A stretch of DNA of 64,000 bases from assembly GCA_964486865.1 (NCBI GenBank), contig CAZAOZ010000012.1, positions 1-64,000 of the forward strand, given 5' to 3'. Position 1 is the stretch's first letter. The number at the start of each line of letters is the position of its first letter. Origin of the DNA: Ga0077527 sp964486865 (GTDB lineage Bacteria; Pseudomonadota; Gammaproteobacteria; Burkholderiales; SG8-41). Position numbers and translations under genes: made by a program. Under the pieces are notes generated by a model, which was not told the origin of the DNA, made no database searches, and was given only the letters and a program-made list of their open reading frames with translations. Of the stretch, positions 1 to 8,902 are shown in pieces.

Positions 1-883
1 TGCCGACGGCATCAACACCCATTTCAGTGAAGCGCTTGCGCGCATCCGGCGCATGCACCGCGGCAACAATCTCCTTGTTCAGCCGCTCCACCACCGGCTG
101 CGGCGTACCGGCCGGCACCGAGTAGCCGACCCAGAACTTCATCACCATTTTCGGCATTTTCAGCTCGATCGCCGTGGGCACGTCGGGCAGCACCGGCGAC
201 CGCTTGTCGTCGGTGACCATCAGCGCGCGCAGGCGTTTCGCATTGATGTACGGCAGTACCGTCGGCGCCGCCGAAATCAGCACCTGCACCTGCCCCGCCA
301 TCAGATCGGTCAGCACGGCGCCCGCGCCCTTGTAAGGGATATGCACCATGTTCGTTCCGGTGACGCTCTTGAACAGTTCCGAGCCCAGGTGCGTGTTAGT
401 GCCGGCGCCGCCCGAGCCGAAATTCAGTTCGCCCGGACGCGCCTTGGCCAGCGCGATCAGGCCCTTGACGTCTTTCACCGGCAGCGACGGCGTCACCACC
501 TGCACATGCGGCACCGAAGTCGCGGTGACTATCTGCTGAAAACCCCTGCGCGCATCGAACGGCAGGCTCGGCAGCAGTCCCGGCGCGATGGTGAACGACA
601 ATTCCGTGGCAAGCAGCGTGTAACCGTCAGCAGGCGAACGCGCCACGCTGCTCCAGCCGATAACTCCCCCGCCGCCGACGCGGTTATCGACGATCACCGG
701 TTTGCCGACCTGCCCCGAAATTTCTCTCGCGATCACCCGCGTGATCAGGTCGGTGCTGCCACCGGTGGAATACGGCACCACCAGGGTAATGGATCTGGCC
801 GGAAATGATTGCGCTGCTGCGATGCCGGAGGCGGCGGCAAGGATTGCTGTCGCCCACAGGCGGCGGTAATTGCGGTTCAACAT
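1..883 (-). CDS. Bug/TctC-family tripartite tricarboxylate transporter receptor (3' end cut by window)
   Basis: Reading down from the ATG at 883 gives 294 residues before the window edge, so about 30 C-terminal residues are missing. Residues 1-23 form a signal peptide ending in AAAQ-like residues. The mature part begins with the family hallmark FPARSITLVVPYSTGGSTD, followed by VIVDNRVGGGG and SPADGYTLL. These are the family's ligand-binding loops for carboxylate-type solutes in the periplasm. The gene lies just downstream of, and on the same strand as, the UGSC fusion selenoprotein (gap 991 to 883), so the two could be co-transcribed. No TctA/TctB partner is seen. The ligand cannot be predicted. 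Confidence 0.9.
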   Translation of the reverse strand, partial: MLNRNYRRLWATAILAAASGIAAAQSFPARSITLVVPYSTGGSTDLITRVIAREISGQVGKPVIVDNRVGGGGVIGWSSVARSPADGYTLLATELSFTIAPGLLPSLPFDARRGFQQIVTATSVPHVQVVTPSLPVKDVKGLIALAKARPGELNFGSGGAGTNTHLGSELFKSVTGTNMVHIPYKGAGAVLTDLMAGQVQVLISAAPTVLPYINAKRLRALMVTDDKRSPVLPDVPTAIELKMPKMVMKFWVGYSVPAGTPQPVVERLNKEIVAAVHAPDARKRFTEMGVDAVG

Positions 884-990
884 GAATGCTCCCGGGTGGA
901 TGGTGATGTTCTTCAGAACGTTAGGGTCTGTTAACCAGAATAACCAAGGGCTCCCGGCAGAACCAACCGGAAATGGCGGCATTCGAAATT

Positions 991-2721
991 TTATATCCGA
1001 CACTCGTCGGCGGCGCACCCCAGGTCACGATCCGATTCAGCAAGCAGCCGGCCAAACGACTCCGGCGTGCGGATCACCCGCCCCACCACCGCGGGCGAAT
1101 GCGCCTGCAGCCACTGGCTGTGCGTCGGATGGTCGCCGCCGGCGACAATCAGGATGATGTTGTCCGGCTTCTGCGCGATCGGCCATGGATCGAGGTCGAT
1201 GCTCGCGCGCGTGACCGGATTGGCGTCGATCTCGATCCACGCCGGCGCGCCGGCGCGCTTGAGCTGCGCCATCGGGATTTTCGAGTGCTCCCACAAAAAC
1301 TCGCGCAGCTTCCGCGGCGTCCAGCCGAGTTTCGCCATCATCCCGGCCACCACCGGTGACACCAGCATCACGCCGGGCGTGCCTTTTTCCCAGCCGGCCA
1401 GCGCGGCGAGGTTCGGCGTACGCATGAAATCCGCCATGCGGTGCAGGCCCTGCGTGACATCCTCCTCCGGGGTTTCCTTTTTCGCGCCACGTCGGCGGAT
1501 GTTGCTGACGCCGCTGGCAAACATGACCGACACGGAGTTGGTACCCGGCTCGAAACCATGGCGCTGCGTCGCGTGCGGCGCCCAGCCCGAGGGCAAGCTG
1601 GCCTCGTCTTCGGCGAACACCGCATTGGTGTAGCGCATTGCGCCGAAAATCGCCATGGTGCCGATGCCCGGCAGCGCACCGCCGACATTCTGCTGCAACA
1701 GGCGCAGCGCGCGGCCGATGCTGGCACCTGCAGGTCGCTGCGGATCGGGGCCCAGGCAACCGAAGCCGGAATTGAGGCGAATATCCTTTGCAATCGGCCC
1801 GTTGACGATGACCACCGGAAACGGCCCGCCGGAAGTCGCCTGCAACTGGTCGAACACATTCGCCGGATCAAGACACGCTTCAACCGCGGCTACCAGCACT
1901 GGCAAATATTCCGGACGCCCTCCAGCCATCGCCAGCGCAATCGCACAGGTCTCGACGGTGGTAATGCCGCCGCGCGGCGGAAACTTGCCCAGCACCTGCG
2001 TGCGCGGAAAAGCCGCGCCGCGCAATATCCAGTCCACGCGCTCGCGTGTTGCCGGCCATATCGGCAGACCGTCGCCCCACAGATTGGTGATCAGCAGGTT
2101 GTTGGCTTTCTGCAGTGCGTCTTCGTACGTTTTGCCTTCGACGCTGAGCATCGGCAGTTCGCCATTGGATGATGGCGTGAAGCCGGACTGCCATTTCATC
2201 AATCCGTTGTAAAACTCCCTCTTGCGCGCAGTGATGGTCGACAGGTCGCTGCCCGGCAGGAACATGTCGATGGGGAACGTCACCATCGCGGCGTCCGGTG
2301 CCAGACCGAGACCCGACACGGCGTTTTTCATGACGCCGACGAAATCCGTCCGCGTCAGCGTGACGGTGGGAATGCCCATTGTTTCGATCCTCGCGACTGC
2401 ACGGCCGCAAGCGGTGGCGCAGGACCCTCAGGCCGCGTTGCCGACGATGACGGCGTCCACCCCGCTCTGTTTGACGAGCTTTGCCGTCTCCTCGGTGGGA
2501 ATCAGCGCGTTGCCTTGCGGATAGGCGTCGATCGGCAGCAGTTCCGCCGTCGGATAATCCGCCTTCAGCAGATCGCGCAGCAGCGGCAGCATGCGAAACG
2601 CCTGCCACTGCTCGTTGCTGACAAAGCCGATACGCTTGCCGGCCAGCGTATCGATGCGTGGCGCGAATGATTGCGTAACTTCCAGCGCACCGGATGGATC
2701 GTGGAATTCAATTCTGGTCAT
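991..2721 (-). CDS. UGSC-family selenoprotein fused to an uncharacterised partner domain (TGA-encoded Sec98)
   Basis: The ATG at 2721 follows an AGGAGG ribosome site 8 nt upstream. The frame runs 97 codons to a TGA at 2430-2428, then continues uninterrupted for 478 more codons to the stop at 991 (576 residues if TGA is Sec). The TGA gives the motif A-U-G-S-C-A-T-A-C (U98, C101, C104), the signature of the UGSC selenoprotein family. Residues 1-180 align by eye with the stand-alone UGSC protein at 20577-21101. Residues from about 190 align with the protein at 21122-22165 (shared blocks DGLPI, VNGPI, IGR..RL, GG.PG, IVAGG). The role is unknown; a Sec/Cys redox or peroxidase-like role is inferred only. 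Standard callers would start it at the ATG at 2379 and lose the Sec domain. Confidence 0.9.
2398..2421 (-). promoter_or_regulatory. Candidate SECIS hairpin for the UGSC fusion gene
   Basis: On the minus strand, 7 nt after the TGA, TGCGC pairs with GTGCA (one G-U pair). An inner CCG/CGG stem then closes a CTTG loop 17-20 nt after the TGA. A longer outer stem, TCCTGCG with CGCGAGGA, is an alternative. The distance fits a bacterial SECIS, but this is the weakest of the three hairpins because of its internal mismatches. Confidence 0.5.
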
Positions 2722-2837
2722 ATGGGGAACCCTCCTGATCAAATCCATTCTAATGGGAGCCGTCGCCAGTATAAACACGCTTCGCTCATAAAATTGACAT
2801 TTACCGTCGCGACCGATGAAACCGTACAATTCACATC

Positions 2838-3695
2838 ATGAACACACGCTTGATCCGTAGCCTCGCGCTCGCCATCGCGCTCGTCGCAGCGTCCGGCATT
2901 GCGCACGCCAACGCACCGTCCGCCGGCCAGGCCGCGCGCGCCGAAGCCCGCTACGCACGCACCCTGAACAGCCCATCAGCCGCGCCCGCCGGCAAAGCGG
3001 CCACGCCGGCAACGGGCGCGCGCAGCAGCAAACCGCTGCATGCCGTCACCGGCGTCGCACCCGGTCAGGCCGGCTATGTGCATTATTTTCTGCTGCGCAT
3101 GCCGGACGATACGACGGAAGTGCAGGTGGGCATTGAGCTCGCCGACCAGACCATCGCGTGGTCGTTTCCCGGCCTCGGCGTCGCCGTGTCGCCCTTCATG
3201 GAAGCCGCCCATTTTGAAGCCGGCGGCCAGGGTTACGACGTCTGGCATCTCTACGGCCTGCGGCCGTTTGCCGACAATGCGACCATGAGTAAACTGCGGC
3301 GCGAACTGCCGGCGCGCGTCGCACGCTGGGTCAAGGCGGACATCCCCTATTGCCTCGATGACGGCCCCGCCCGCCATTGCATGAGCTGCCTGGGATTTGT
3401 GCTGCGCGCGCTATATCCGGGACGCGGCGACTCTCCGGCGATGCCGCAGGATTTCTGGCGCACCGTAAATCCGGCCCGCTACTCGCCCAACGACCTGCTG
3501 CTGTACCTGACCGGCATGCTCGATCAGCCGAACCGCGCTGCGCGGCTGCAGCGCATCAGCCGGCTGGAACTGCCGGCCGACCTGCGCAGCGATCTCGAGC
3601 GACTAGTCCATGCGATGGGCGCGCATGAGGCAGCGCCGGTGGCGCAGAAACGCGCCGGCGCCCCGCGCAGCAGCGCATCACCCAAAAAACTGTAG
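2838..3695 (+). CDS. Secreted hypothetical protein
   Basis: This 285-residue protein was not recognised. Residues 1-25 are a clear Sec signal peptide (basic MNTRLIR, hydrophobic ALAIALVAA, cleavage near AHA-NA). An Ala/Pro-rich low-complexity stretch follows to about residue 65, then a compact domain to about 245 and a basic tail. The domain has a cysteine group (YCLDD, HCMSCLG) and conserved-looking WHLYG and NDLLLYL stretches, so it may be disulfide-bonded in the periplasm. It is transcribed away from the UGSC fusion gene (start-to-start gap about 115 bp) and converges on dinB. No function is proposed. Confidence 0.7.
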   Translation: MNTRLIRSLALAIALVAASGIAHANAPSAGQAARAEARYARTLNSPSAAPAGKAATPATGARSSKPLHAVTGVAPGQAGYVHYFLLRMPDDTTEVQVGIELADQTIAWSFPGLGVAVSPFMEAAHFEAGGQGYDVWHLYGLRPFADNATMSKLRRELPARVARWVKADIPYCLDDGPARHCMSCLGFVLRALYPGRGDSPAMPQDFWRTVNPARYSPNDLLLYLTGMLDQPNRAARLQRISRLELPADLRSDLERLVHAMGAHEAAPVAQKRAGAPRSSASPKKL

Positions 3696-3720
3696 TTCGC
3701 GCCGGCCACCGGCTGAGCAT

Positions 3721-4902
3721 CTACAGCAACGTCTGCTGCCCGGCAGCACCCTCCACCACCGCGCCGGGTTTCGACAACGCGCCCACCCGCACGCCGAGCA
3801 GGCGGATGCGCCGGTCGAGCGGCACGCGTTTGAGGCACTCGCCGGCGGCGCGGCGGATCACTTTCGCGTCCTGCGTGGGCTGCTCAATCGTTAAATCGCG
3901 AGTCACGGTTTTGAAATTGTCATAGCGGATTTTCAGGCCGATGGTCTTGCCGGCATAACCCTTGCGCTGCAAGTCACCCGCCACGCGCACGCACAGGGCG
4001 GTAAAGATCTCCGTCAGCCGCGCCTTGTCGCGCACCGGATGCAGATCGTCCTCAAATGTCGTCTCGCGGCTGATGGACCTGGGCTCGCTGTACGTCACCA
4101 CCGGCCGGTCGTCGCGGCCGTGCGCCGCTTCGTGCATCCACGCGCCGTAGCTGTGGCCGAAATGTTTCACCAGCAGCGCCGGGTCGGCCTGCGCCAGATC
4201 GCCGACGGTGCGGATGCCCAGCGCCTCCAGCTTCGCATTCGCCTTCGGTCCGATGCCGTTGATCTTGCGCACTGCCAGCGGCCATACCAGCGTTTTGATC
4301 TCGTCCTCGCGGATCACGCTGATCCCGGCCGGCTTGTGCAGCTCCGAGGCGATTTTCGACAGCAGCTTGTTCGGCGTGATGCCGATGGAGCACGACAGTT
4401 GCGTCGTCTCGCGCACCGAACGCTGGATGTCGGTGGCAATGGCCCGCGCGCGCGCCCACGGGTCGGGCGCGCCGTCGGCGGCGCTGGCCGCCACCAGTTC
4501 CGTCAGATCGATGTAGATTTCATCGATGCCGCGATCCTCGACCTGCGGTGCAATCGCGCGCACGGCATCCTTGAACATTCTGGAATAGCGCCGGTAGGCG
4601 TCGAAATCCGCAGGCAGCAACGCCGCGTCCGGCGCCAGTTTTGCCGCCTTCATCAGACCCATGCCTGAATGCACGCCCAGCGCCCGCGCTTCGTAAGTAG
4701 CCGTGGTGATCACGCCGCGCCCGGTGTAGCCGCGCAGTGTGGAGAATTCCGTATCGGCAGGATCGTTCTGCGCCGCGCGCCGCCGTCCGCCGACCACCAC
4801 GGCCTTGCCGCGCAACTGCGGATAACGCAGCAGCTCGACCGATGCGTAAAACGCATCCATGTCGAGATGGGCGATGTAACGGGGATGCGCGGCGGGTTCC
4901 AT
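3721..4902 (-). CDS. dinB: DNA polymerase IV (Y-family)
   Basis: This is an error-prone translesion polymerase. With the ATG at 4902 (MEPAAHP), the first catalytic motif HLDMDAFYASVE falls at residues 12-23, as in DinB proteins; an in-frame ATG at 4941 would add 13 unlikely residues. The second catalytic motif appears as GIDEIYIDLTE near residue 125. Helix-hairpin-helix residues (INGIGPKANAKLEALGI) and the little-finger domain follow. Compared with E. coli DinB there is an insertion of about 18 residues after VVVGG (RRRAAQNDPADTE and on). Length (393 aa) is otherwise normal. Confidence 0.95.
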   Translation of the reverse strand: MEPAAHPRYIAHLDMDAFYASVELLRYPQLRGKAVVVGGRRRAAQNDPADTEFSTLRGYTGRGVITTATYEARALGVHSGMGLMKAAKLAPDAALLPADFDAYRRYSRMFKDAVRAIAPQVEDRGIDEIYIDLTELVAASAADGAPDPWARARAIATDIQRSVRETTQLSCSIGITPNKLLSKIASELHKPAGISVIREDEIKTLVWPLAVRKINGIGPKANAKLEALGIRTVGDLAQADPALLVKHFGHSYGAWMHEAAHGRDDRPVVTYSEPRSISRETTFEDDLHPVRDKARLTEIFTALCVRVAGDLQRKGYAGKTIGLKIRYDNFKTVTRDLTIEQPTQDAKVIRRAAGECLKRVPLDRRIRLLGVRVGALSKPGAVVEGAAGQQTLL

Positions 4903-5001
4903 AATGCAGTCGTGCCGATTGATTCTACCCGCGGATGACAAGCCCGCGCCGTTCAGTGTCTAATCCGGCGTTCCGCAACCCTGACTGACGGGATCATCAC
5001 C

Positions 5002-5736
5002 ATGACCGAAGTAACCGCCGCCCTACGTTCCGAATTCGCGCCGACCGGCACACTGCGCGTGGGCCTGAACATGAGCAACTTTCTGCTGACGCGCACCGAC
5101 GCCGCGACGGGCAAACCGGCAGGCGTGGCGCATGACCTCGCGCTGGAACTCGGCCGCCGCCTCGGCCTCACCGTTGAATTCGTGCCGCACCCGAATCCCG
5201 GTGCGCTGGCCGATGCCGCGAACAAGAACATCTGGGATGTGGGTTTTCTCGGTGCCGAACCGGCACGCGCGAACGAAATTGACTTCACCGCGGCTTATGT
5301 CGAAATCGATTCCACCTATCTGGTGCCGCCGGGCTCTGCCCTGAAACATGCCGGTGAAGTGGATCGCAAGGGCGTGAGAATCATCGTGCCAGCCAAAGCC
5401 GCTTACGAGCTGTATCTCACGCGCACCATCAAAAACGCCGAGCTGGTCAAGGAAGCCGGCGCCGATGCGTCATTCAAGCGTTTCGTCGATGAAAAATTCG
5501 ACGCTCTCGCCGGCCTGCGCCCACGCCTCGTTTCCGACCAGGCCAAACTGCCGGGCTCGCGCATTGTCGAAGGCCGCTTTACCGCCGTGCAGCAGGCAGC
5601 CGGGGTACCGAAAGGCCGCCCCGCGGCAGCCCGATACCTCGCCGCGTTCATCGAGGATGTGAAAGCCGCGGGACTGGTCGCCAAGGCCATTGCGGACAAC
5701 AAGGTCGTCGGCCTGACCATCGCTGCCGCGGCGTAA
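5002..5736 (+). CDS. Transporter-type substrate-binding domain protein without signal peptide
   Basis: This 244-residue protein has the type-3 extracellular solute-binding fold pattern: GTLRVGLNMSNFLL at the start, GVAHDLALELGRRLGL, then DVGFLGAEPARANEIDFTAAYVEI, typical of amino-acid-type ABC receptors. It begins directly with the mature domain; no hydrophobic signal segment is visible at the ATG at 5002 or in frame upstream. It may therefore be a cytoplasmic sensor, or use an undetected export route. No permease or ATPase gene is adjacent. A divergent start separates it from dinB, and the AraC-type regulator follows after about 60 bp. Confidence 0.75.
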   Translation: MTEVTAALRSEFAPTGTLRVGLNMSNFLLTRTDAATGKPAGVAHDLALELGRRLGLTVEFVPHPNPGALADAANKNIWDVGFLGAEPARANEIDFTAAYVEIDSTYLVPPGSALKHAGEVDRKGVRIIVPAKAAYELYLTRTIKNAELVKEAGADASFKRFVDEKFDALAGLRPRLVSDQAKLPGSRIVEGRFTAVQQAAGVPKGRPAAARYLAAFIEDVKAAGLVAKAIADNKVVGLTIAAAA

Positions 5737-5797
5737 ACCGCGCCGGGCGCTGCTCGCACTTATTCAACAATCCAGACCGGAATCGACGGATTTCAGC

Positions 5798-6700
5798 GTG
5801 GCGCGCACCATCAAAACCTATCTGACGACCGAACGCGCCACGCACGGCGACTTCTGGATCCGCAACGAAAACCGGGCGTCGCACGCCGAACACGCCCATC
5901 GCCACGAATTCTTCCAGATCCAGGTCAATCTCGAGGGTACAACGCGCCATTACATCGGCGCCGCCGAGCGCCGGCTGGAACCCGGTTCTCTCGCATTTGT
6001 ATTGCCTTACCGCGTACATCTGGGTGGACGGCCCGCAAACTCGCGTTTTTACGTCATCAATTTCCAGCAGAACTTTTTGTTCCCCGACCTTAACGTCGAT
6101 CCGCTGGAACTGGAAAACGTGCCGATTGCCCAAGCCCCGCTGCTGGCGCCGTTCCTGTTCCAGGACACGCTGGATTTCGTGCTCAGGGACGCCGATCTGG
6201 AGCTCGTACGCAACGCCTGCGGGAAAATGATGGCCGAGCATGCCCGCCGCAGCCTGTTTTCGCGCGACATTATCCGCGCCAACTTGGCGCTGCTGATCGG
6301 CACGGTGTGTGAACGGTTCGAGAAACCGCTGTCCCTGGCCGATGGGCATGCACAGCAGCGTCACCATACACAGACCCTCGCCCGCGTGATGCGCTACATC
6401 CGGGAAAATCTTTCCGGGGACATTACACTCGCCAAAGCTGCGCGCGCGGCCAACCTGTCGCCAAATTACCTGACAAACCTGCTCAAACAGGAAACCGGCA
6501 AGACTTTCACCAGTCTGGTGACTTCCCGGCGCATGGAAAAAGCGCGGGAATTGCTCACCCATACGACGCTACGGGTGTCGGAGATCGCCGGCGCCGCCGG
6601 CTTCGAGGACGAAGCCTACTTCAATCGGCGCTTCAGGCAGTATTTCCACACCTCGCCGGCCGCCTACCGCGACAGGGAAACGCCTGCTGCGGTGCGATGA
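5798..6700 (+). CDS. AraC-family transcriptional regulator
   Basis: This 300-residue protein probably starts at GTG 5798. Residues 1-150 are a cupin-like sensory domain (HAEHAHRHEFFQIQVNLEG, then LEPGSLAFVLPYRVH). Residues about 195-295 are a double helix-turn-helix of the AraC type: ITLAKAARAANLSPNYLTNLLK for the first and LRVSEIAGAAGFEDEAYFNRRF for the second, ending in the usual TSPAAYR. It lies directly upstream of, and on the same strand as, the OsmC/Bug/cupin/rhodanese genes and is a plausible local activator of them. The effector is unknown. Confidence 0.92.
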   Translation: MARTIKTYLTTERATHGDFWIRNENRASHAEHAHRHEFFQIQVNLEGTTRHYIGAAERRLEPGSLAFVLPYRVHLGGRPANSRFYVINFQQNFLFPDLNVDPLELENVPIAQAPLLAPFLFQDTLDFVLRDADLELVRNACGKMMAEHARRSLFSRDIIRANLALLIGTVCERFEKPLSLADGHAQQRHHTQTLARVMRYIRENLSGDITLAKAARAANLSPNYLTNLLKQETGKTFTSLVTSRRMEKARELLTHTTLRVSEIAGAAGFEDEAYFNRRFRQYFHTSPAAYRDRETPAAVR

Positions 6701-6799
6701 TGGATTTCTCCAACAAAATCCCGGTTTCTTCCTTGCGGCCTCGCACGCAAGACCCTTAGCCTCACCCTTGGCCCACACCTGCAGGAGGTTCGCCACATC

Positions 6800-7212
6800 A
6801 TGGTCATCAAAGCCAGTGTCGTCATGTTATCCGGCACACAATTGCTCGGCACGGCACGCAGCCGCACCGTAGTCACCGACCGCCCCCTTGATGAGGGCGG
6901 CACCGATGTCGGTTTCACCTCCGGTGAAATGCTGCTGCTCGCAATCGGTTCCTGCGCTTCGTCGGGAGGTCTGCGCCGGCACTTCGCGGAAAAAGCATAC
7001 CCTGCGGCAACCTCCGCACCGATGTCCGATTCGACGCGCCGACCGCTCCCGGACGCCGCGACCGCATCGTCATCGACCTGACGATGGATGAAGCCCTGTG
7101 CATCGACAGGCAGGGCATCAGGGCCGCCGCCCTGTCCGGCGGGGTCACCAGTCGCCTTGCGGCAGGGTCGGACATGGAAATCAGAATCAACGGCAAACCA
7201 TGCTCCGGATAG
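6800..7212 (+). pseudogene. OsmC-family protein interrupted by a -1 frameshift
   Basis: An AGGAGG site precedes the ATG at 6800. The first frame reads as an OsmC-family N-terminus like the intact copy at 10882 (DVGFTSGEMLLLAIGSCAS against DIGFRPTELLLGALGACTM). Near 6992, at GGAAAAAGC, the match leaves that frame. Stepping back one base restores PCGNLRTDVRFDAP, RIVIDLTMDEA and EIRING through a TAG at 7210-7212, giving a full-length OsmC-like protein. The A5 run allows tRNA-Lys slippage, so this is a single-base deletion, a sequencing error in a homopolymer, or less likely programmed -1 frameshifting. OsmC proteins reduce organic peroxides through paired cysteines. Confidence 0.75.
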
Positions 7213-7268
7213 CGCACTCCGCAATCCGGCGCTGACGACATAAAAACAGGCATCCACTGGAGGAACCC

Positions 7269-8249
7269 ATGATAACAATCCGGAACAATGCATTACTCGG
7301 AGTCCTGATCGCGCTGGCGGCGACGCCGGCGTGGTCACAAGGCAGTGCAGCGGGTTATCCCGCAAAGCCCATCCGCATCGTCGTGCCTACCGCGCCGGGC
7401 GGGGGTGTCGATGCCTCGGCGCGCATCATCGGCCAGAAACTTCTGGAAGTTTGGGGACAGCCCGTCCTCGTGGACAATCGCGGCGGCGCCTCGGGCATCA
7501 TCGGCGCCGAGATCGTGGCCCGCGCCCCCGCCGACGGCCACACGCTGCTGGTCACACCGACCACGTTCAGCACCAACGTGAGCCTGTTCAAAAAACTGCC
7601 CTACGATACACGCAAGGATTTCATTCCGATATCCCTGATCTCCAAAGAGCCGAACATACTGATGGTACATCCCTCACTGCCGGTGAAATCCGTAAAGGAC
7701 CTGGTTGCCCTGGCCAAGCGCAGGCCGGCGGACCTCAACTTCGGTTTCGGAGGGGTCGGGAGTACAGCCAGCCTTTCCGGCGAATTGTTCAAACTCAAGG
7801 CGGGTGTGAATATGGCCGGCGTGTCTTTCAAGGGTAATGGCCCGGCCGTTACGGCGTTGGTGGCGGGAGAAGTCCAGGTGATGTTTCCCGGACTGCCTGC
7901 AACATTGTCGATGATCAAATCCGGCAAATTGCGCGCGCTGGCCATAACGTCCTCGAAACGTTCGTCGTACCTGCCGGACGTGCCGACCATGGCGGAAGCG
8001 GGCATTCCCGGATTCGAGGTAACCAACTGGATCGGCGCTCTGGCACCCGCGCAGACCCCCGGAGAAATCGTCAAAAAGCTGAACGCCGGGCTGGTGCAGA
8101 TTCTCGCCATGCCCGCCACCAGGGAACGTTTCGCTGTTGTCGGCGTGACACCCGACAGCAGTACCGTCGATGAATTCAGGATGTTTCTTCATTCGGAAAT
8201 CGAGCGCTGGGGCCATGTGGTCAAGGCGGCCGGCATTCCAGTCAACTGA
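7269..8249 (+). CDS. Bug/TctC-family periplasmic receptor
   Basis: A GGAGG site precedes the ATG. The 326 residues begin with a signal peptide ending in PAWSQ. Family hallmarks follow in order: YPAKPIRIVVPTAPGGGVD, VLVDNRGGASGIIGAEIVA, APADGHTLL, MVHPSLPVKSVKDLVALAK and LPDVPTMAEAGIPGFEV. The gene sits between the broken OsmC gene and a cupin gene, with a 19-bp gap to the cupin start, which suggests one operon. The ligand is unknown; the membrane subunits must come from elsewhere. Confidence 0.95.
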   Translation: MITIRNNALLGVLIALAATPAWSQGSAAGYPAKPIRIVVPTAPGGGVDASARIIGQKLLEVWGQPVLVDNRGGASGIIGAEIVARAPADGHTLLVTPTTFSTNVSLFKKLPYDTRKDFIPISLISKEPNILMVHPSLPVKSVKDLVALAKRRPADLNFGFGGVGSTASLSGELFKLKAGVNMAGVSFKGNGPAVTALVAGEVQVMFPGLPATLSMIKSGKLRALAITSSKRSSYLPDVPTMAEAGIPGFEVTNWIGALAPAQTPGEIVKKLNAGLVQILAMPATRERFAVVGVTPDSSTVDEFRMFLHSEIERWGHVVKAAGIPVN

Positions 8250-8268
8250 ACGTGCAAGGGAAAATCAC

Positions 8269-8790
8269 ATGGCTTATACGCTCGACGCATTCTACGGCGA
8301 CGCACGAACCCTCCTGAAGGCCGATTCCGGCCCCGCCGGCGTCGAACAGGTCCGCAAAAAAATGGAAATCCTGGTCAGCGACCCCGGATTCGTGGCGGAG
8401 CATTTTCACGAGAGCGTCAAGTACGGCCCGCGCCGGCTGTTCGTCGATCCCGAAATCGGCTTCGAAGTGCTGGGCTATCGCGCGGAAAAAGCCCGTCATT
8501 CTCCCGCGCACGACCATGGCGATTCCTGGGCGCTGTATGCCCAGGTGCGCGATTACACCGAGATGACCGAATACACCCGCCTCGACGACGGCAAGGATCC
8601 GGACAACGCAACGCTCGGCATCAAGTCCAAATACAAACTCGAGAAGGGCCAGGTCGGCACATACTGGGGCAGCCAGTTGCATTCGACATACACGCCCATC
8701 GACTGCTGTTACCTGCGGGTTACCGGCACCGACCTGGAAAAGCGGCCGCGCGTGCGCATCGACCAGAACACCGGAAAAATAATGAAGTAG
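8269..8790 (+). CDS. Cupin-type metal-binding protein
   Basis: The ATG at 8269 gives 173 residues and follows AAGGG-rich sequence. The central motif is HSPAHDHGDSWALYAQV followed by TEMTEYTRLDD. That is a cupin motif in which two His and a later Glu/His would hold a metal ion. Cysteine-dioxygenase-like and other small-molecule dioxygenase cupins have this layout, but no specific subfamily can be assigned. A CC pair occurs near the C-terminus (DCCYLRV). It lies between two Bug receptor genes in an apparent operon, so it may act on the imported ligand. Confidence 0.7.
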   Translation: MAYTLDAFYGDARTLLKADSGPAGVEQVRKKMEILVSDPGFVAEHFHESVKYGPRRLFVDPEIGFEVLGYRAEKARHSPAHDHGDSWALYAQVRDYTEMTEYTRLDDGKDPDNATLGIKSKYKLEKGQVGTYWGSQLHSTYTPIDCCYLRVTGTDLEKRPRVRIDQNTGKIMK

Positions 8791-8902
8791 TAAAGGTCGG
8801 GGTCTCCGACGGCATACCGGACGGGTTTGCAGCTTTCATCGATTCCAAAATCGGCAATTGGAGCAAGTCCATCAAGAACGCTGGAGTCAAAAAGGAAGAA
8901 CT

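Noticed and set aside
53..808. Plus-strand open frame of 251 residues
   Set aside because: Arg/His-rich and without similarity; it is the antisense of the Bug receptor gene at 1-883.
7079..7081. TGA ending the broken OsmC gene as possible selenocysteine
   Set aside because: The TGA lies in the wrong frame; similarity continues in the -1 frame, where no stop occurs.
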